DNA of 64,000 nucleotides. It comes from WHSW01 sp963769945. Its GTDB lineage: Bacteria; Actinomycetota; Thermoleophilia; Solirubrobacterales; 70-9. Every line of letters starts with the position of its first letter. Within the stretch, counting starts at the first letter, position 1. Under the pieces are notes generated by a model. That model saw nothing but the letters and a program-made list of their open reading frames with translations. It made no database searches and had not been told where the DNA came from. The position numbers were made by a program, and so were the translations under genes. The stretch is taken from contig CAVYOA010000007.1 in NCBI GenBank assembly GCA_963769945.1, forward strand, positions 1 through 64,000. Direction: 5' to 3'. Shown here piece by piece: positions 36,501 to 45,521 of this stretch.

Positions 36501-37186
36501 GGGTGCGGATGGGCTTCTTCCCGTGCAACTCCGAGGGCAACGAGCTAGTCGTCTTCGACCCCTCAGATCACGACCGCGAGCTCGAGCGCTTCGTCTTCCC
36601 GCGCCAGCCCAAGCACGACCGGATCTGTCTCGCCGACTTCTACAAGCCGCTTGACAGCGGCGAGCGCGACGTCGTCGCCCTGCAGGGCGTCACCGTTGGC
36701 GACGAGGTCACCGAGCTGATGGCGAAGCTCGAGGCCGACGGCGAGTTCGCCGAGCAGCTGTTCGTGCACGGACTCGGTGTTCAGGCCGCCGAAGGCCTGG
36801 CCGAGTGGAACCACGCGCGAATCCGCGACGAGCTCGGAATCGACGCCGGCCAGGGACGCCGCTACTCATGGGGATATCCGGCCTGCCCGGATCAATCGGA
36901 GCACGACAAGCTCTGGCGTCTGCTCGATCTCGAGCACATCGGGATGGAGCTCTCGGACGGCCACGCAGTGACGCCGGAGCAATCCACGGTGGCGATCATC
37001 GCCCACCATCCCCAGGCCGTTTACTTCGGCATGAAGTCGGGCTTCGTCCCGGCCGAGCCGAAGGTCGACGAGCTGATCGCCGGGACCGACCGCGGAGGCG
37101 AATTACCCCCCGACGCCGAGTTCGAAGGCGACGGCTCGATCGAAGCGGAGGCGGACGAGCGGTCGCGGGATTCGGCGACGGCGTAG
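33595..37186 (+). CDS. metH: Cobalamin-dependent methionine synthase, one frameshift
   Basis: About 1196 residues. Order: homocysteine domain (VFDGGMGATLEQF, zinc Cys in GLNCSTG and GGCCGTTPDH), pterin domain (VGERVNSQGSRKAKEMLLAD, ITPYGEISEQE), B12 cap, B12-binding domain (GDVHDIGKSLVNTILTNNGY with the DxHxxG axial His) and SAM-dependent activation domain (RYSWGYPACPDQSEH). A frame change near 33925 separates GRETL from RFVAGSIGPTGFLPASDDP. The ATG at 33595 lacks a ribosome site. ATG 33558 has GGAGG 7 bases upstream but reads into a 15-residue frame ending at 33605, so the true start may be 33558 with another indel. Under a SAM riboswitch. Confidence 0.93.
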
Positions 37187-37263
37187 GCGGGCGGGGCGCG
37201 GGCGGGCTGGCTGAGCTGCGATCGCCTCGTCAGACTCGTTCGAGGAGGCCAATGCGCCCGGAC

Positions 37264-37998
37264 TTACCCCTCCGGCACCCACCCCGCCGGAAACGCCCCC
37301 GCCGGCACCTTGCCCGGGTACTCCGCGAACCACCGCAGCGCGAGATCGGCCGCGGGTCGTCCTTCGAACAGCGGATCGAGGTCGCCGACCGCCAGCAGCA
37401 CGCGCACCGTGGCGCCGATTTGCAGGTCGGCCGCGGTTGCCTGCTCGCCGCCGATCACGCCTTCGCCCGCAAGCTCGTCGATGTAGTCGATCTTCGCCGG
37501 CAGCCCGGCCAAGTCGCCGGCGAGGCGCTCAGCACTGATGCCGTGGTATTTCCACGACGCCCGCACGTAGCGGATCGCGAAGTCGGTCCCGGCCGGATCG
37601 AGCGCCCCGGTGCCGCCGAAGCTTCCCAGTGCTTCGGGGCGAAAATGCAGCGCGCCCCATGGCAAGCGACGGCCGAGGTCCTGCAGGTCCGCGTCGCCCC
37701 AGCGCTCTGCCTCTCGCACGGCGTCGGCGATCTCGCTCGGGTAAAGCGGCGGGTCGGGTGCGAGTTCTTCGAGGCGCTCGAGGATCGCGACCGAGCCATG
37801 CACCGGCTCGTCGCCGATCAGCACGCCGGGTACCGTTGTCTTGCCGTCGCCGTAGATCTTCTCCATCTCCCCGTTGTGCGCGCCGGGCTCGAGGTCGATG
37901 CGCTCGAAATCCAGCTGCTTCACGCGCAGCGCCGCATCGACGGTCATGCACGGGTGCGACGGCGGCAGAGCGTGGAGGGTGATGTTCGGGCTGTTCAT
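37264..37998 (-). CDS. Glutathione S-transferase-like protein
   Basis: 244 residues. Thioredoxin-fold N-terminus (ITLHALPPSHPCMTVDAALR, cis-Pro in TVPGVLIGDEPVHGSVAILE) and an all-helical C-terminal domain (YIDELAGEGVIGGEQATAAD, LQIGATVRVLLAVGD). Typical GST layout; substrate unknown. Convergent with metH over a 77-bp gap; on the same strand as the thioesterase upstream. Confidence 0.78.
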   Translation of the reverse strand: MNSPNITLHALPPSHPCMTVDAALRVKQLDFERIDLEPGAHNGEMEKIYGDGKTTVPGVLIGDEPVHGSVAILERLEELAPDPPLYPSEIADAVREAERWGDADLQDLGRRLPWGALHFRPEALGSFGGTGALDPAGTDFAIRYVRASWKYHGISAERLAGDLAGLPAKIDYIDELAGEGVIGGEQATAADLQIGATVRVLLAVGDLDPLFEGRPAADLALRWFAEYPGKVPAGAFPAGWVPEG

Positions 37999-38012
37999 CG
38001 GGGGAGCGCAGC

Positions 38013-38453
38013 CTATTTCGGATCGGCGATCGCCTCTGGCGCGGCCGGGCCGTGATCGTGGCGGCCGAGCCGCTCGGCGGGAAAGATCGAGAAGCTGCCG
38101 AGCGCGGTCGCCAAAAGCCGATCGCTCTCATCGACGACCTCGGAGCGAAGCACCGCAACACGGTCGTTTCGGCGATCAAGCGTGCTCGTGCAGACGACGT
38201 CGCCTTCGCGGGCTGTGCGCAGGTAATTGATCGAAATGCCGATCGTCGCAATTCGCTCACCCTTCTCGCGATGGCGCCACAACGCCGAGCCCATCGAGTA
38301 GTCGACCATCGCGTAGGCGACTGGGCCGGCGAGCAGCCCGGCCGGGTTGATCAGCTCCGGGCGGATCGTCAGCCGGACGCGGTCGTAGCTCTCCCAGCGC
38401 AGGCCGAGCCAGCGGGTGAGGCCGTCGATGCCGCCGTACTCGCCGTCGTTCAC
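38013..38453 (-). CDS. PaaI-like hotdog-fold thioesterase
   Basis: About 146 residues from GTG 38453 (VNDGEYGGIDGLTRWLGLRW). Hotdog blocks: INPAGLLAGPVAYAMVDYSM, GSALWRHREKGERIATIGIS, INYLRTAREGDVVCTSTLDR, VLRSEVVDESDRLLATALGS. Probably hydrolyses an acyl-CoA or aromatic acyl-CoA. The start overlaps no gene but sits 10 bases after the sugar dehydrogenase stop on the same strand. Confidence 0.8.
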   Translation of the reverse strand: MNDGEYGGIDGLTRWLGLRWESYDRVRLTIRPELINPAGLLAGPVAYAMVDYSMGSALWRHREKGERIATIGISINYLRTAREGDVVCTSTLDRRNDRVAVLRSEVVDESDRLLATALGSFSIFPAERLGRHDHGPAAPEAIADPK

Positions 38454-38463
38454 CTGGCGCAGC

Positions 38464-39630
38464 TCAGTTCTGGACGATGCGAAAAACGTCGCCGCCGAGC
38501 GAGACGACGTAGAGCTTGTCGCCGGCCCCTTCCCCGAAGGAGCTGGGTGAATCGACGCTGAGGCCGACCGCGGCGTCGGTCGAGCTCGGGTTCTGGGCGC
38601 CGGGGTCGAGCGAGCGAATCTCGCCGGCGCAGAAGTCCGCATAGACGTATCGACCGGTCAGAGCCGGTGTGTTCGCGTCGCGCGAGACGTAGCCGCCGGT
38701 GATTGCGCAGTTGGGTCCGTTGGAGTCGTATTGATGGATCGGGGCCTTGTAGTTGGCGGGCTCGCTGCCGTTGCCATCGAAAACGGAGTTGCCCTCGAAC
38801 AGGTCCCAGCCGAAGTTGGCACCCAGGGCATTGTCGAGACCGACGTGGTCGATCTCCTCGAAGTCATCCTGGCCGACGTCGCCGATCGCGAGCGCCCCGG
38901 TCTTCGAGTCGAAGGAGAAGCGATACGGGTTTCGCAGGCCCAGCGCATAGATCTCACCGGCGCCACCTGCCCCGCCGGCGAATGGGTTGGAGTTGGGGAC
39001 GGCGTAGCCACCGCCCTTCCGTGGCGCCAGGCGCAGCAGCTTGCCGAGCAAGCTCGACCTGTTCTGAGCGTTGGCGTCGGGGTCGCCGGAGCTGCCACCG
39101 TCGCCGGTTGCGAGATAGAGCAAGCCGTCGGGCCCGAATTGCAGCTGGCCGCCGTTGTGGTTGCTGAAGCTCGGATGCGAGATCTCGATCACCTTGTGTC
39201 GCGAACGTGGATCGGCGCGGGTGGCGCTCTTTCGCTTGCGCTTCAGCTGGTCGACGCGGATGTCGCCGTCGTCGGTGACGTAGTAGACGTAGAAGCGCCG
39301 GTTGCGCTCATAGCCGGGGTCGAAGGCGATCGAGAGCAGACCCTGCTCGCCGCCGTAGTTGACGACATCCTCGAGATTGACGAAGGCCTGCTTGAGCAGC
39401 TTGCCCTTGCGCAGGATGCGAACCTGTCCTGGCTGCTCGACCACGAACAGCAGCTTGTTCGAGCCGGGCGCGTTGTCGACATACACGGGGGCGTTGAGGC
39501 CGCCCGTGATTCGCTCGAGCGACAGACCGCCGCCCTGCGCCGGCGAGCTCGCGGCCAAAGCCAGGCCGAGTCCGAGCGCGCCGCATGCCATCGCCGCAGC
39601 GACAGTTCCCCTGCTGAAACGAACCGCCAT
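38464..39630 (-). CDS. PQQ-dependent sugar dehydrogenase (GSDH family), secreted
   Basis: 388 residues with a signal peptide (VAAAMACGALGLGLALAASS). Beta-propeller glucose/sorbosone dehydrogenase blocks: VVEQPGQVRILRKGKLLKQA, GEQGLLSIAFDPGYERNRRF, HNGGQLQFGPDGLLYLATGD, GLRNPYRFSFDSKTGALAIG, DVGQDDFEEIDHVG, FGWDLFEGNS. Oxidises sugars outside the membrane with PQQ as cofactor, or may be a non-enzymatic propeller. A related copy lies just upstream (39657-40849). Confidence 0.9.
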   Translation of the reverse strand: MAVRFSRGTVAAAMACGALGLGLALAASSPAQGGGLSLERITGGLNAPVYVDNAPGSNKLLFVVEQPGQVRILRKGKLLKQAFVNLEDVVNYGGEQGLLSIAFDPGYERNRRFYVYYVTDDGDIRVDQLKRKRKSATRADPRSRHKVIEISHPSFSNHNGGQLQFGPDGLLYLATGDGGSSGDPDANAQNRSSLLGKLLRLAPRKGGGYAVPNSNPFAGGAGGAGEIYALGLRNPYRFSFDSKTGALAIGDVGQDDFEEIDHVGLDNALGANFGWDLFEGNSVFDGNGSEPANYKAPIHQYDSNGPNCAITGGYVSRDANTPALTGRYVYADFCAGEIRSLDPGAQNPSSTDAAVGLSVDSPSSFGEGAGDKLYVVSLGGDVFRIVQN

Positions 39631-39656
39631 CGTCAGCTCAGACTAGCGGTCGTCGC

Positions 39657-40849
39657 TCATTCGTCGGCCGCGAGCCGGTACACGGGCGCCTTCCAGCGAC
39701 GTCGCGTAGATGCGCCCGGCAGCGTCCTCGCCGAACGAGCTCAGCGCCGGCACCTCGAGCCCGAGCTCGCGGTCGTCGCCGGCCGTCTCGCCGGCCGTGG
39801 CCGTGAAGCTGCGCAGCTCGCCCTCGCAGTAGTCGCCGTAGAGATAGCGGCCGTAGAGCGAGGGCAGCTCGCGATCGCGAACGACGTAGCCGCCGGTCAC
39901 CGAGCAACCACGGTCGCGGCCGTACTGAAGCGTCGGCTCGATCGCGCCCGGCGCCTCTTGATCGTCGTTGTAGGGCTCTGTTCCCTCGAACGCCGACCAG
40001 CCGAAGTTGAGCTCGCGATCGAGCTCGCCCGCCGGCACCGAGTCGATCTCCTCGATCTCGTCCTGGCCGACATCGCCGATCCAAAGATCGCCGCTCTCGC
40101 GATCGAACGAGTAGCGCCACGGATTGCGTAGACCGAGGGCGGCGATCTCGGTGTCGCCGGACTCCGTGTCGATGCGAAGCAGCTTGCCGAGCAGGCTGGA
40201 AGGGTCCTGGCCGTTTCGCTCGGGATCGCCGGCGGCACCGCCATCACCGGTCCCCGCATAGAGCTCGCCGTCGGGGCCGAAGACGAGCAGGCCGCCGTTG
40301 TGGTTGGCGGCGAAGTCCTCGATCGAGACCAGCTCACGCGCATTGCCCGGGTTGGAGCCGTCGGCGCCGGCCTCGTACTCGATGATCTTCGTCGTGCCCT
40401 CGACGATCGGTGTAGTAGACGTAGAGCAGGCCCGACCGCTCGTAGTCGGGGGCGAAGGCGACCGAGAGCAGGCCCTGTTCGCCACCGCACACGATCAGCT
40501 CCGAAACGTCGAGGAAGACGTCGGGCTCGGAGCCGTCCAGCGGCACGCGCTCGATCTCGCCGCATTGCTCCACGACGTAGAGGTGGTCGGGATCACTCTC
40601 AGGCTGAGTCACGTACAGCGGCTGGTCGAACTCGCCGATCTCCTGCAGCGCGACGCCGCCGTCGCCGTCTCCGACCGGCGGCTTCGCCGCCTGCCGAGGA
40701 TCGGACGGCGGGCTTGAGGTCGTGGTCGATGGCGCGGTCGCTTGCCCCGCGGAGGTGGTCGCTGGAGCGTCGTCGCTCGAGCCGCATCCCGCGACCGCGA
40801 TCGCTGCTGCGGCTACCGCCGCACCGAGTAAACGTCCCACCCGCATCAC
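39657..40849 (-). CDS. PQQ-dependent sugar dehydrogenase-like lipoprotein, two frameshifts
   Basis: Paralogue of the preceding gene. Signal with lipobox (AIAVAGCGSSDD) and a Thr/Pro/Ser linker replace the plain signal peptide. Propeller: VVEQCGEIERVPLDGSEPD, GEQGLLSVAFAPDYERSGLL, HNGGLLVFGPDGELYAGTGD, GLRNPWRYSFDRESGDLWIG, DVGQDEIEEIDSVPAGELDR. An extra base near 40412 splits YVYYTD from IVEGTTKIIEYE. A second near 39690 disturbs the end; the corrected terminus AVYRLAADE stops at 39657. The disulfide-like Cys in VEQCGE and LIVCGGE is absent from the other copy. Confidence 0.82.
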
Positions 40850-41071
40850 CGCAAAACGTTAGACGACCGTTAACGCGGGATGTGGAAGCTTCGGTTCCTT
40901 GACGGCGCGGCCGTGGGAGCACGTCGGATTGTCTTGCTGGGTAGAGGAGCGGCGGGCGACGGCTTGACCGCGAGATCGGACTTGTGGAGGTCTGGGAACG
41001 ACAGTCGTTCCTGGATCTCCACGGGTCGTAGAAAGCTTGCCGGGCATCGACCGGAGGAGTACGCTTTCGTC

Positions 41072-41767
41072 GTGAGAATCAGGGTGCCGTCTCCGGCGAC
41101 AGCGTTGAGCATCCTCGCACTCGTAGTGGCGCTGGGCGGTAGCGCCTATGCGGCCTTGAACGTCACCGGCAAGGACGTCGAGAACGGTTCGCTCGCGGGC
41201 AAGGATCTGAAGAAGGACACGCTGGGCGGCAAGCAGATCGCCGAGGCGAAGCTGGAGTCCGTCCCGAACGCAGCGCGGCCGAAACGGCCAAGCTGGCAGA
41301 CACCGCGAAAACGCGCCGACACCGCCACGCGCGCCGACTCCGCCGCGACGTCCGACCGCGCAACGTCCGCGGCGGCGCTGGACCGGCTTCAGCTTCGTGA
41401 CGATCGACGCGACAATGGCGGTCGACGCTGCCCCGATCCCGCCCGTCCTCGATCTCGGTGGACTGCGTATCCACTGGGATGCAACTCCGCATTCGCCAGC
41501 AACGTCGCGGCGTCGACCACGATCGACGACGCGAAGATCCGCACGAGCTTCTTCAGAGGAGACAACGACACGATCGTCCAGGCCAACGACGATTTCGACA
41601 CTGCCGAGCCCTTCAGCCTCACGCCCGAATTCGGGGAGCAAGGGATGGCTCAGGTCGTCTATCAGTCGGGAGCCGGCGGCCGCGTGGTCACTGCCACCTT
41701 CAACATCGACGCCGGGCCGGGCAACTTCTGTCACGCCTACGGCCACGCCGTGGCCGAAGCCCCGTAA
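41072..41767 (+). CDS. Exported protein of a Thermoleophilia-type family, frame-interrupted
   Basis: GTG start at 41072 with GGAGGAG at 41053-41059. The signal peptide ALSILALVVALGGSAYAAL leads into NVTGKDVENGSLAGKDLKKD, a pattern I associate with many secreted Solirubrobacterales proteins. Then come AAETAKLADTAK-like repeats, a beta-rich domain (FVTIDATMAVDAAPIPPVLD) and FRGDNDTIVQANDDFDTAEP to FNIDAGPGNFCHAYGHAVAE. At least three or four frame changes (about 41278, 41315, 41395, 41480) are needed. Function unknown. Confidence 0.6.
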   Translation: MRIRVPSPATALSILALVVALGGSAYAALNVTGKDVENGSLAGKDLKKDTLGGKQIAEAKLESVPNAARPKRPSWQTPRKRADTATRADSAATSDRATSAAALDRLQLRDDRRDNGGRRCPDPARPRSRWTAYPLGCNSAFASNVAASTTIDDAKIRTSFFRGDNDTIVQANDDFDTAEPFSLTPEFGEQGMAQVVYQSGAGGRVVTATFNIDAGPGNFCHAYGHAVAEAP

Positions 41768-41819
41768 TCGACGACGCGAACCCGCGAAGGTGGCGGCCCG
41801 GTTTCCGCAGCGTCGCTGA

Positions 41820-42521
41820 TCAGTCTTCGGTGATGACCTGGCCGGCGTCGTTGACGCGAGCGCTCGGCGGCTTGTCGGTGATCGTGACGACGAACTCGCC
41901 TTCGACGGGGCTGCCATCGTCGGTCACCGCCCTCGCCTTGCCGGTGAGGCCGGCGGCGAGCTCGTAGTGGACGGTGTAGGTGCCGGCGACGACGGGCGTC
42001 ACGCGCCAGACGATGTCGCGGCTCTCACCGGCGGGCAGCTCACCAAACGAGAAGGTGTCGGTCTGTGCCGCTTCCGAGCCACCGGAAGGGGCCGCGTCGA
42101 GGGCTTTGTCGTCGTCACCTTCGCTCGCGAGCTTCGGGTACCCGTTCTCGAGAATCCACACGGGCCGGTTGGGGTCGGCGAGACCTGGCTGCTCGGAGCG
42201 AACCGAGAACGAGCCGCTGGCTTTTTCATCGCCGGTGTAGATCGTCACGGCGAGGTCGGGGATCACCTCGTCGCCGGTGTTTTCGACCTCCATGCGCAAG
42301 TCGCTGGTCTGAGCGAGTCGCTGCTTTGTCGGGAACTTGGCGGAGACGATCTCAACCGGAAACTCGCCCTCGGGCTCGTTGACGTCCTGGCGTTCCTTGT
42401 CGCTGCCGCAGCCCGAAACCGCGACCGAAACGGCGAGGGCGGTCGTCAGCAGGCCGGTTCCTGCTCGCGCACCTCGGCGCTTTCGCGGCGGGTGGGCGTT
42501 GATGGCGGTCTCCTCCCCCAA
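41820..42521 (-). CDS. Lipoprotein with CARDB/Ig-like domain
   Basis: 233 residues. Signal and lipobox: LLTTALAVSVAVSGCGSDKE. One beta-sandwich domain follows: TSDLRMEVENTGDEVIPDLA, VTIYTGDEKASGSFSV, and FSFGELPAGESRDIVWRVTP with VAGTYTVHYELAAGLTGKA, the pattern of CARDB-like or DUF11-like repeats. Probably an adhesion or complex-assembly lipoprotein on the cell surface. Divergent from the YrbE permease gene over a 195-bp gap in which I see no gene. Confidence 0.72.
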   Translation of the reverse strand: MGEETAINAHPPRKRRGARAGTGLLTTALAVSVAVSGCGSDKERQDVNEPEGEFPVEIVSAKFPTKQRLAQTSDLRMEVENTGDEVIPDLAVTIYTGDEKASGSFSVRSEQPGLADPNRPVWILENGYPKLASEGDDDKALDAAPSGGSEAAQTDTFSFGELPAGESRDIVWRVTPVVAGTYTVHYELAAGLTGKARAVTDDGSPVEGEFVVTITDKPPSARVNDAGQVITED

Positions 42522-42716
42522 AGCGCGGGGAACATACCACCGCTAGGCCTTCTGACCAAGCACATTGTCCCTGCAAGGGGCGATCTGGCGCTGCGCGAGG
42601 GCTTCTGGGAGGACCGCCTGGCGACTGTCGAACAGTTAGGGGTTGGCATCGAGCATCGCCATCGAATACTCTTGAGCGGCTGACGTCGGAAATGGCCGGC
42701 GGGGCCGGAGGAGAGA

Positions 42717-43523
42717 ATGGTCAGATCAGTCGCTGATAGGGCATTTTTGCCCGCCAAATCGGTCTTCGAGCAGGTCGGGAACATGATGATCCTGACCGGC
42801 AAGACGTTGTCGGCGGCGGTCAGGCCCCCGTTCCCGTACGGCGGCGAGTTCATCAGCCAATTCCTTTTCGCGCTCCAGCTCTGCTGGTTCCCGATGATGA
42901 TCTCGACCGTGGCCTTCGGCTTCGGCGCCCCCGGCCTGCAAGCGGCGAACTTCCTCAGCCTCTTCGGTGCGCTCGACCGTCTCGGCGGATTCTTCATCTT
43001 GGCCTCCGTGCGTGAGTTCGCGCCCTTCGTCACCGCCGTCGTCGTCGCCGGCGTCGCCGGCACCGCGATCACCGCCGACCTCGGCGCACGCAAGATCCGC
43101 GAGGAGCTCGACGCGCTGCAGGTGCTCGGCGTCGACCCGATCAAGAACCTCGTCGTGCCGCGCTTCTTGGCCCTGATGCTGATCACCGGGCTGATGGACA
43201 TCTACGCACTGCTGTTCGGAATCTCCGGCGGCATCTTCGCCGAGATCGCCTACGGCCAGCCCCTCGGCGGTTTCTTCGCGACCTTGTTCACCAACGCGTC
43301 GGTAGTGGACTTATGGGGGTCGATCCTCAAGTGCACGATGTTCGGCGCGATCATCGCCGTCGTCTGTTGCTACAAAGGGATGAATGCGTCCGGAGGCGCA
43401 GAGGGGGTGGGCCGTGCCGTCAACCAAGCGGTCGTAATCGCCTTCCTCGGCGTCTTTGCCTTCAACTATGTGTTCACGCAGACACTGCTGGCGACCAACC
43501 CTGAGATCTCGGTGATCAAGTGA
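42717..43523 (+). CDS. MlaE/YrbE-family ABC lipid permease (first)
   Basis: 268 residues, preceded by GGAGGAGAGA. Multi-helix permease: FVTAVVVAGVAGTAITADLG followed by ARKIREELDALQVLGVDPIK, the MlaE/YrbE signature with the Glu-containing EQLDAL-like motif. In mycobacteria YrbE pairs serve Mce lipid importers. Next gene is a second MlaE permease, then the ATPase. No MCE-domain substrate protein is encoded nearby. Confidence 0.9.
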   Translation: MVRSVADRAFLPAKSVFEQVGNMMILTGKTLSAAVRPPFPYGGEFISQFLFALQLCWFPMMISTVAFGFGAPGLQAANFLSLFGALDRLGGFFILASVREFAPFVTAVVVAGVAGTAITADLGARKIREELDALQVLGVDPIKNLVVPRFLALMLITGLMDIYALLFGISGGIFAEIAYGQPLGGFFATLFTNASVVDLWGSILKCTMFGAIIAVVCCYKGMNASGGAEGVGRAVNQAVVIAFLGVFAFNYVFTQTLLATNPEISVIK

Positions 43524-43554
43524 TCGAGACACGCCTCGAAGGTTTGAGTGGCTG

Positions 43555-44349
43555 ATGGGCTGGCTCGCGGTACCTCGAGATTGGCTCGCCTCGTTGGGCG
43601 ACATCACTCGCTTCGGCGGGCGGGTGATGGGGATTGTCTACTCGGGGCGGGTGTTGCCGTTCTTCGGCGAAGCGCTGCGCCAGGCCGGGATCTTGATCCT
43701 CGGTTCCGCGATCGTGATCTGGGGGCTCGTGTTCATCCTCGGCCTCACCTGTGGCATCGAGGGCGCCTACTTCACCCGGGCCCAGGGCGCCCCCGCCTAC
43801 GCCGGCGTCTTTGCCGCCTGGTGTGATCTGCGCGAGGTCATCCCCTACGCATTCGGTTACATGATGGCCGCCAAGGTCGGCACCGGAATCGTCGCCGAGC
43901 TGGGCGCGATGCGGATTTCCGACGAGATCGACGCGCTCGAGGTGATGGGCGTCAACCCGATGATCTTCCTCTGCGGAACGCGCCTCCTCGGCGCCTGGAT
44001 CACCTTGCCGTTCATCTACCTCGCCGGCATCGGCGTTGGCTATTTCGCCTCCTACATCGCCATCGTCGAGCAGGTAGGCGAGGTCTCATCCGGTGGGTAC
44101 TTCCTCATCTTCTGGATGTTCCAGAACCCACCCGATCTCATATTCAGCCTGATCAAAGCAATGTTCATGGCGACTGTGATCGTGCTCGTCGGCTGTTATT
44201 ACGGCTACACGGCTTCGGGCGGTCCGGTCGGGGTCGGTACCGCAACTGCGAAATCGATGGTTTTGAACATCGTCTTAGTCCACCTCATCGGGATGATGGG
44301 AACGCTCGTCTTTTGGGGAGCCAATCCGCGAGCGCCAATCGGCGGCTAG
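43555..44349 (+). CDS. MlaE/YrbE-family ABC lipid permease (second)
   Basis: 264 residues, 31 bp after the first permease. Signature block KVGTGIVAELGAMRISDEID then ALEVMGVNPMIFLCGTRLLG. Helices include ILGSAIVIWGLVFILGLTCG and FIYLAGIGVGYFASYIAIVE. Two different YrbE-type permeases in a row, as in YrbEA/YrbEB pairs, implies a heterodimeric channel. The ATPase gene begins 23 bp downstream. Confidence 0.9.
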   Translation: MGWLAVPRDWLASLGDITRFGGRVMGIVYSGRVLPFFGEALRQAGILILGSAIVIWGLVFILGLTCGIEGAYFTRAQGAPAYAGVFAAWCDLREVIPYAFGYMMAAKVGTGIVAELGAMRISDEIDALEVMGVNPMIFLCGTRLLGAWITLPFIYLAGIGVGYFASYIAIVEQVGEVSSGGYFLIFWMFQNPPDLIFSLIKAMFMATVIVLVGCYYGYTASGGPVGVGTATAKSMVLNIVLVHLIGMMGTLVFWGANPRAPIGG

Positions 44350-44372
44350 GCGGGGAACACGGAGAGAGAACT

Positions 44373-45392
44373 ATGGCCGAGGAACGAACCACCGACGAGC
44401 GCGAGTACTCGGACGAGTACGGCGACAACGAGGAGTCGTCAACGACTTCGGCTGCGGCCACGAGCGACTCGGATTCGCACGAGGATTCACAAGAGGCACC
44501 GCAGGGGAGGGCCGAGGATTACGAGGAGCCCGCACCCGAGCTCGGCAGCCTGCACGAGGACTACTCGATCCCCGGCGTCGACGAGTCCGAGCCAGACCCT
44601 TATGTCTGGCACACGGGCGAGAAGCGCGATCACGGCGGCGAGGACGCGATCGAGATCATCGACGTCGTCAAGCAGTTCGGCCGCACGCGGATTCTCAACG
44701 GGCTCAATCTCGGCCTGCCCGACGACCAGATCTCGATGGTCCTGGGACCTTCGGGCACCGGCAAGAGCGTCCTGATCAAGCACATCGTCGGCCTGCTCTA
44801 TCCCGATTCGGGCGACGTGCTCGTGCATGGCGAGTCGGTCCCCAACATGACCGACGACGAGCTCTTCGAGATGCGCAAGAAGTTCGGCCTGCTGTTTCAG
44901 GATGGCGCCCTGTTCGGCTCGATGAACGTTTTCGACAACACCGCTTTCCCGCTGCGCCAGCACACCGACAAGTCAGAAGACGAGATCGGCGAGACGGTGA
45001 ACATGCGGCTCAACGAAGTCGGCCTCAGTCATGCCACCGACAAGATGCCCAACGAGCTCTCCGGCGGCATGCGAAAGCGCGCCGGCTTCGCTCGCGCGCT
45101 CGTGCTCGACCCGGCGATCGTCATGTTCGATGAGCCCGACTCCGGCCTCGACCCGGTTCGCACTGCGCTGCTGTGCGAGCTCGTGCGCGAGATCCACGAG
45201 GAAAACGGCGGCTGCTACATGGTCATCAGTCACGACCTCGGCACCGCGCGGCGGATCGCCGACTTCATCGCCGTGCTGTGGAAGGGCAAGATCGTCGAGT
45301 CTGGCCCATCGGAGGAGCTGTTCAACTCCGAGAACGAGTTCGTCTCGCAATTCCTCAACGCGGAGACTCAAGGACCCCTCGCGATGGATTGA
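44373..45392 (+). CDS. MlaF/Mkl-type ABC ATPase with acidic N-terminal extension
   Basis: 339 residues. The first ~85 are acidic low-complexity (EREYSDEYGDNEESSTTSAA), absent from normal MlaF. ATPase: IEIIDVVKQFGRTRILNGLN, Walker A GPSGTGKSVLIKHIVGLLYP, LLFQDGALFGSMNVFDNTAF, signature LSGGMRKRAGFARALVLDP, Walker B IVMFDEPDSGLDPVRTALLC, H-loop VISHDLGTARRIADFIAVLW. Matches MlaF/Mkl ATPases of lipid ABC transporters. Co-operonic with both YrbE permeases; the tail may recruit a partner. Confidence 0.92.
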   Translation: MAEERTTDEREYSDEYGDNEESSTTSAAATSDSDSHEDSQEAPQGRAEDYEEPAPELGSLHEDYSIPGVDESEPDPYVWHTGEKRDHGGEDAIEIIDVVKQFGRTRILNGLNLGLPDDQISMVLGPSGTGKSVLIKHIVGLLYPDSGDVLVHGESVPNMTDDELFEMRKKFGLLFQDGALFGSMNVFDNTAFPLRQHTDKSEDEIGETVNMRLNEVGLSHATDKMPNELSGGMRKRAGFARALVLDPAIVMFDEPDSGLDPVRTALLCELVREIHEENGGCYMVISHDLGTARRIADFIAVLWKGKIVESGPSEELFNSENEFVSQFLNAETQGPLAMD

Positions 45393-45393
45393 G

Positions 45394-45502
45394 GCCCGCG
45401 GCGGACTGAGGACGCCCTGGGCGGCGTCATCGGTCGCTCGTGTGCAGAGCACACTTCGCTCCCTGCTTCCTTGCTCAGGACGCCCCAGTCCACCGCGAGG
45501 CT
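45394..45502 (+). repeat. Large imperfect inverted repeat between the ABC and RND genes
   Basis: Arms about 20 nt: GCCCGCGGCGGACTGAGG (from 45394) and CCCCAGTCCACCGCGAGGC (to 45502), pairing with two mismatches and single-base bulges. The loop holds a perfect small hairpin GTGTGC-AGA-GCACAC (45440-45454). Could be a terminator/attenuator or processing site between lipid-ABC and RND genes. No T-run. Confidence 0.4.
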
Positions 45503-45521
45503 TGGCACTCGTGCGGGCTGA

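Noticed and set aside
37187..37263. Terminator between metH and the GST gene
   Set aside because: Only a weak, short pairing is visible, not convincing on either strand.
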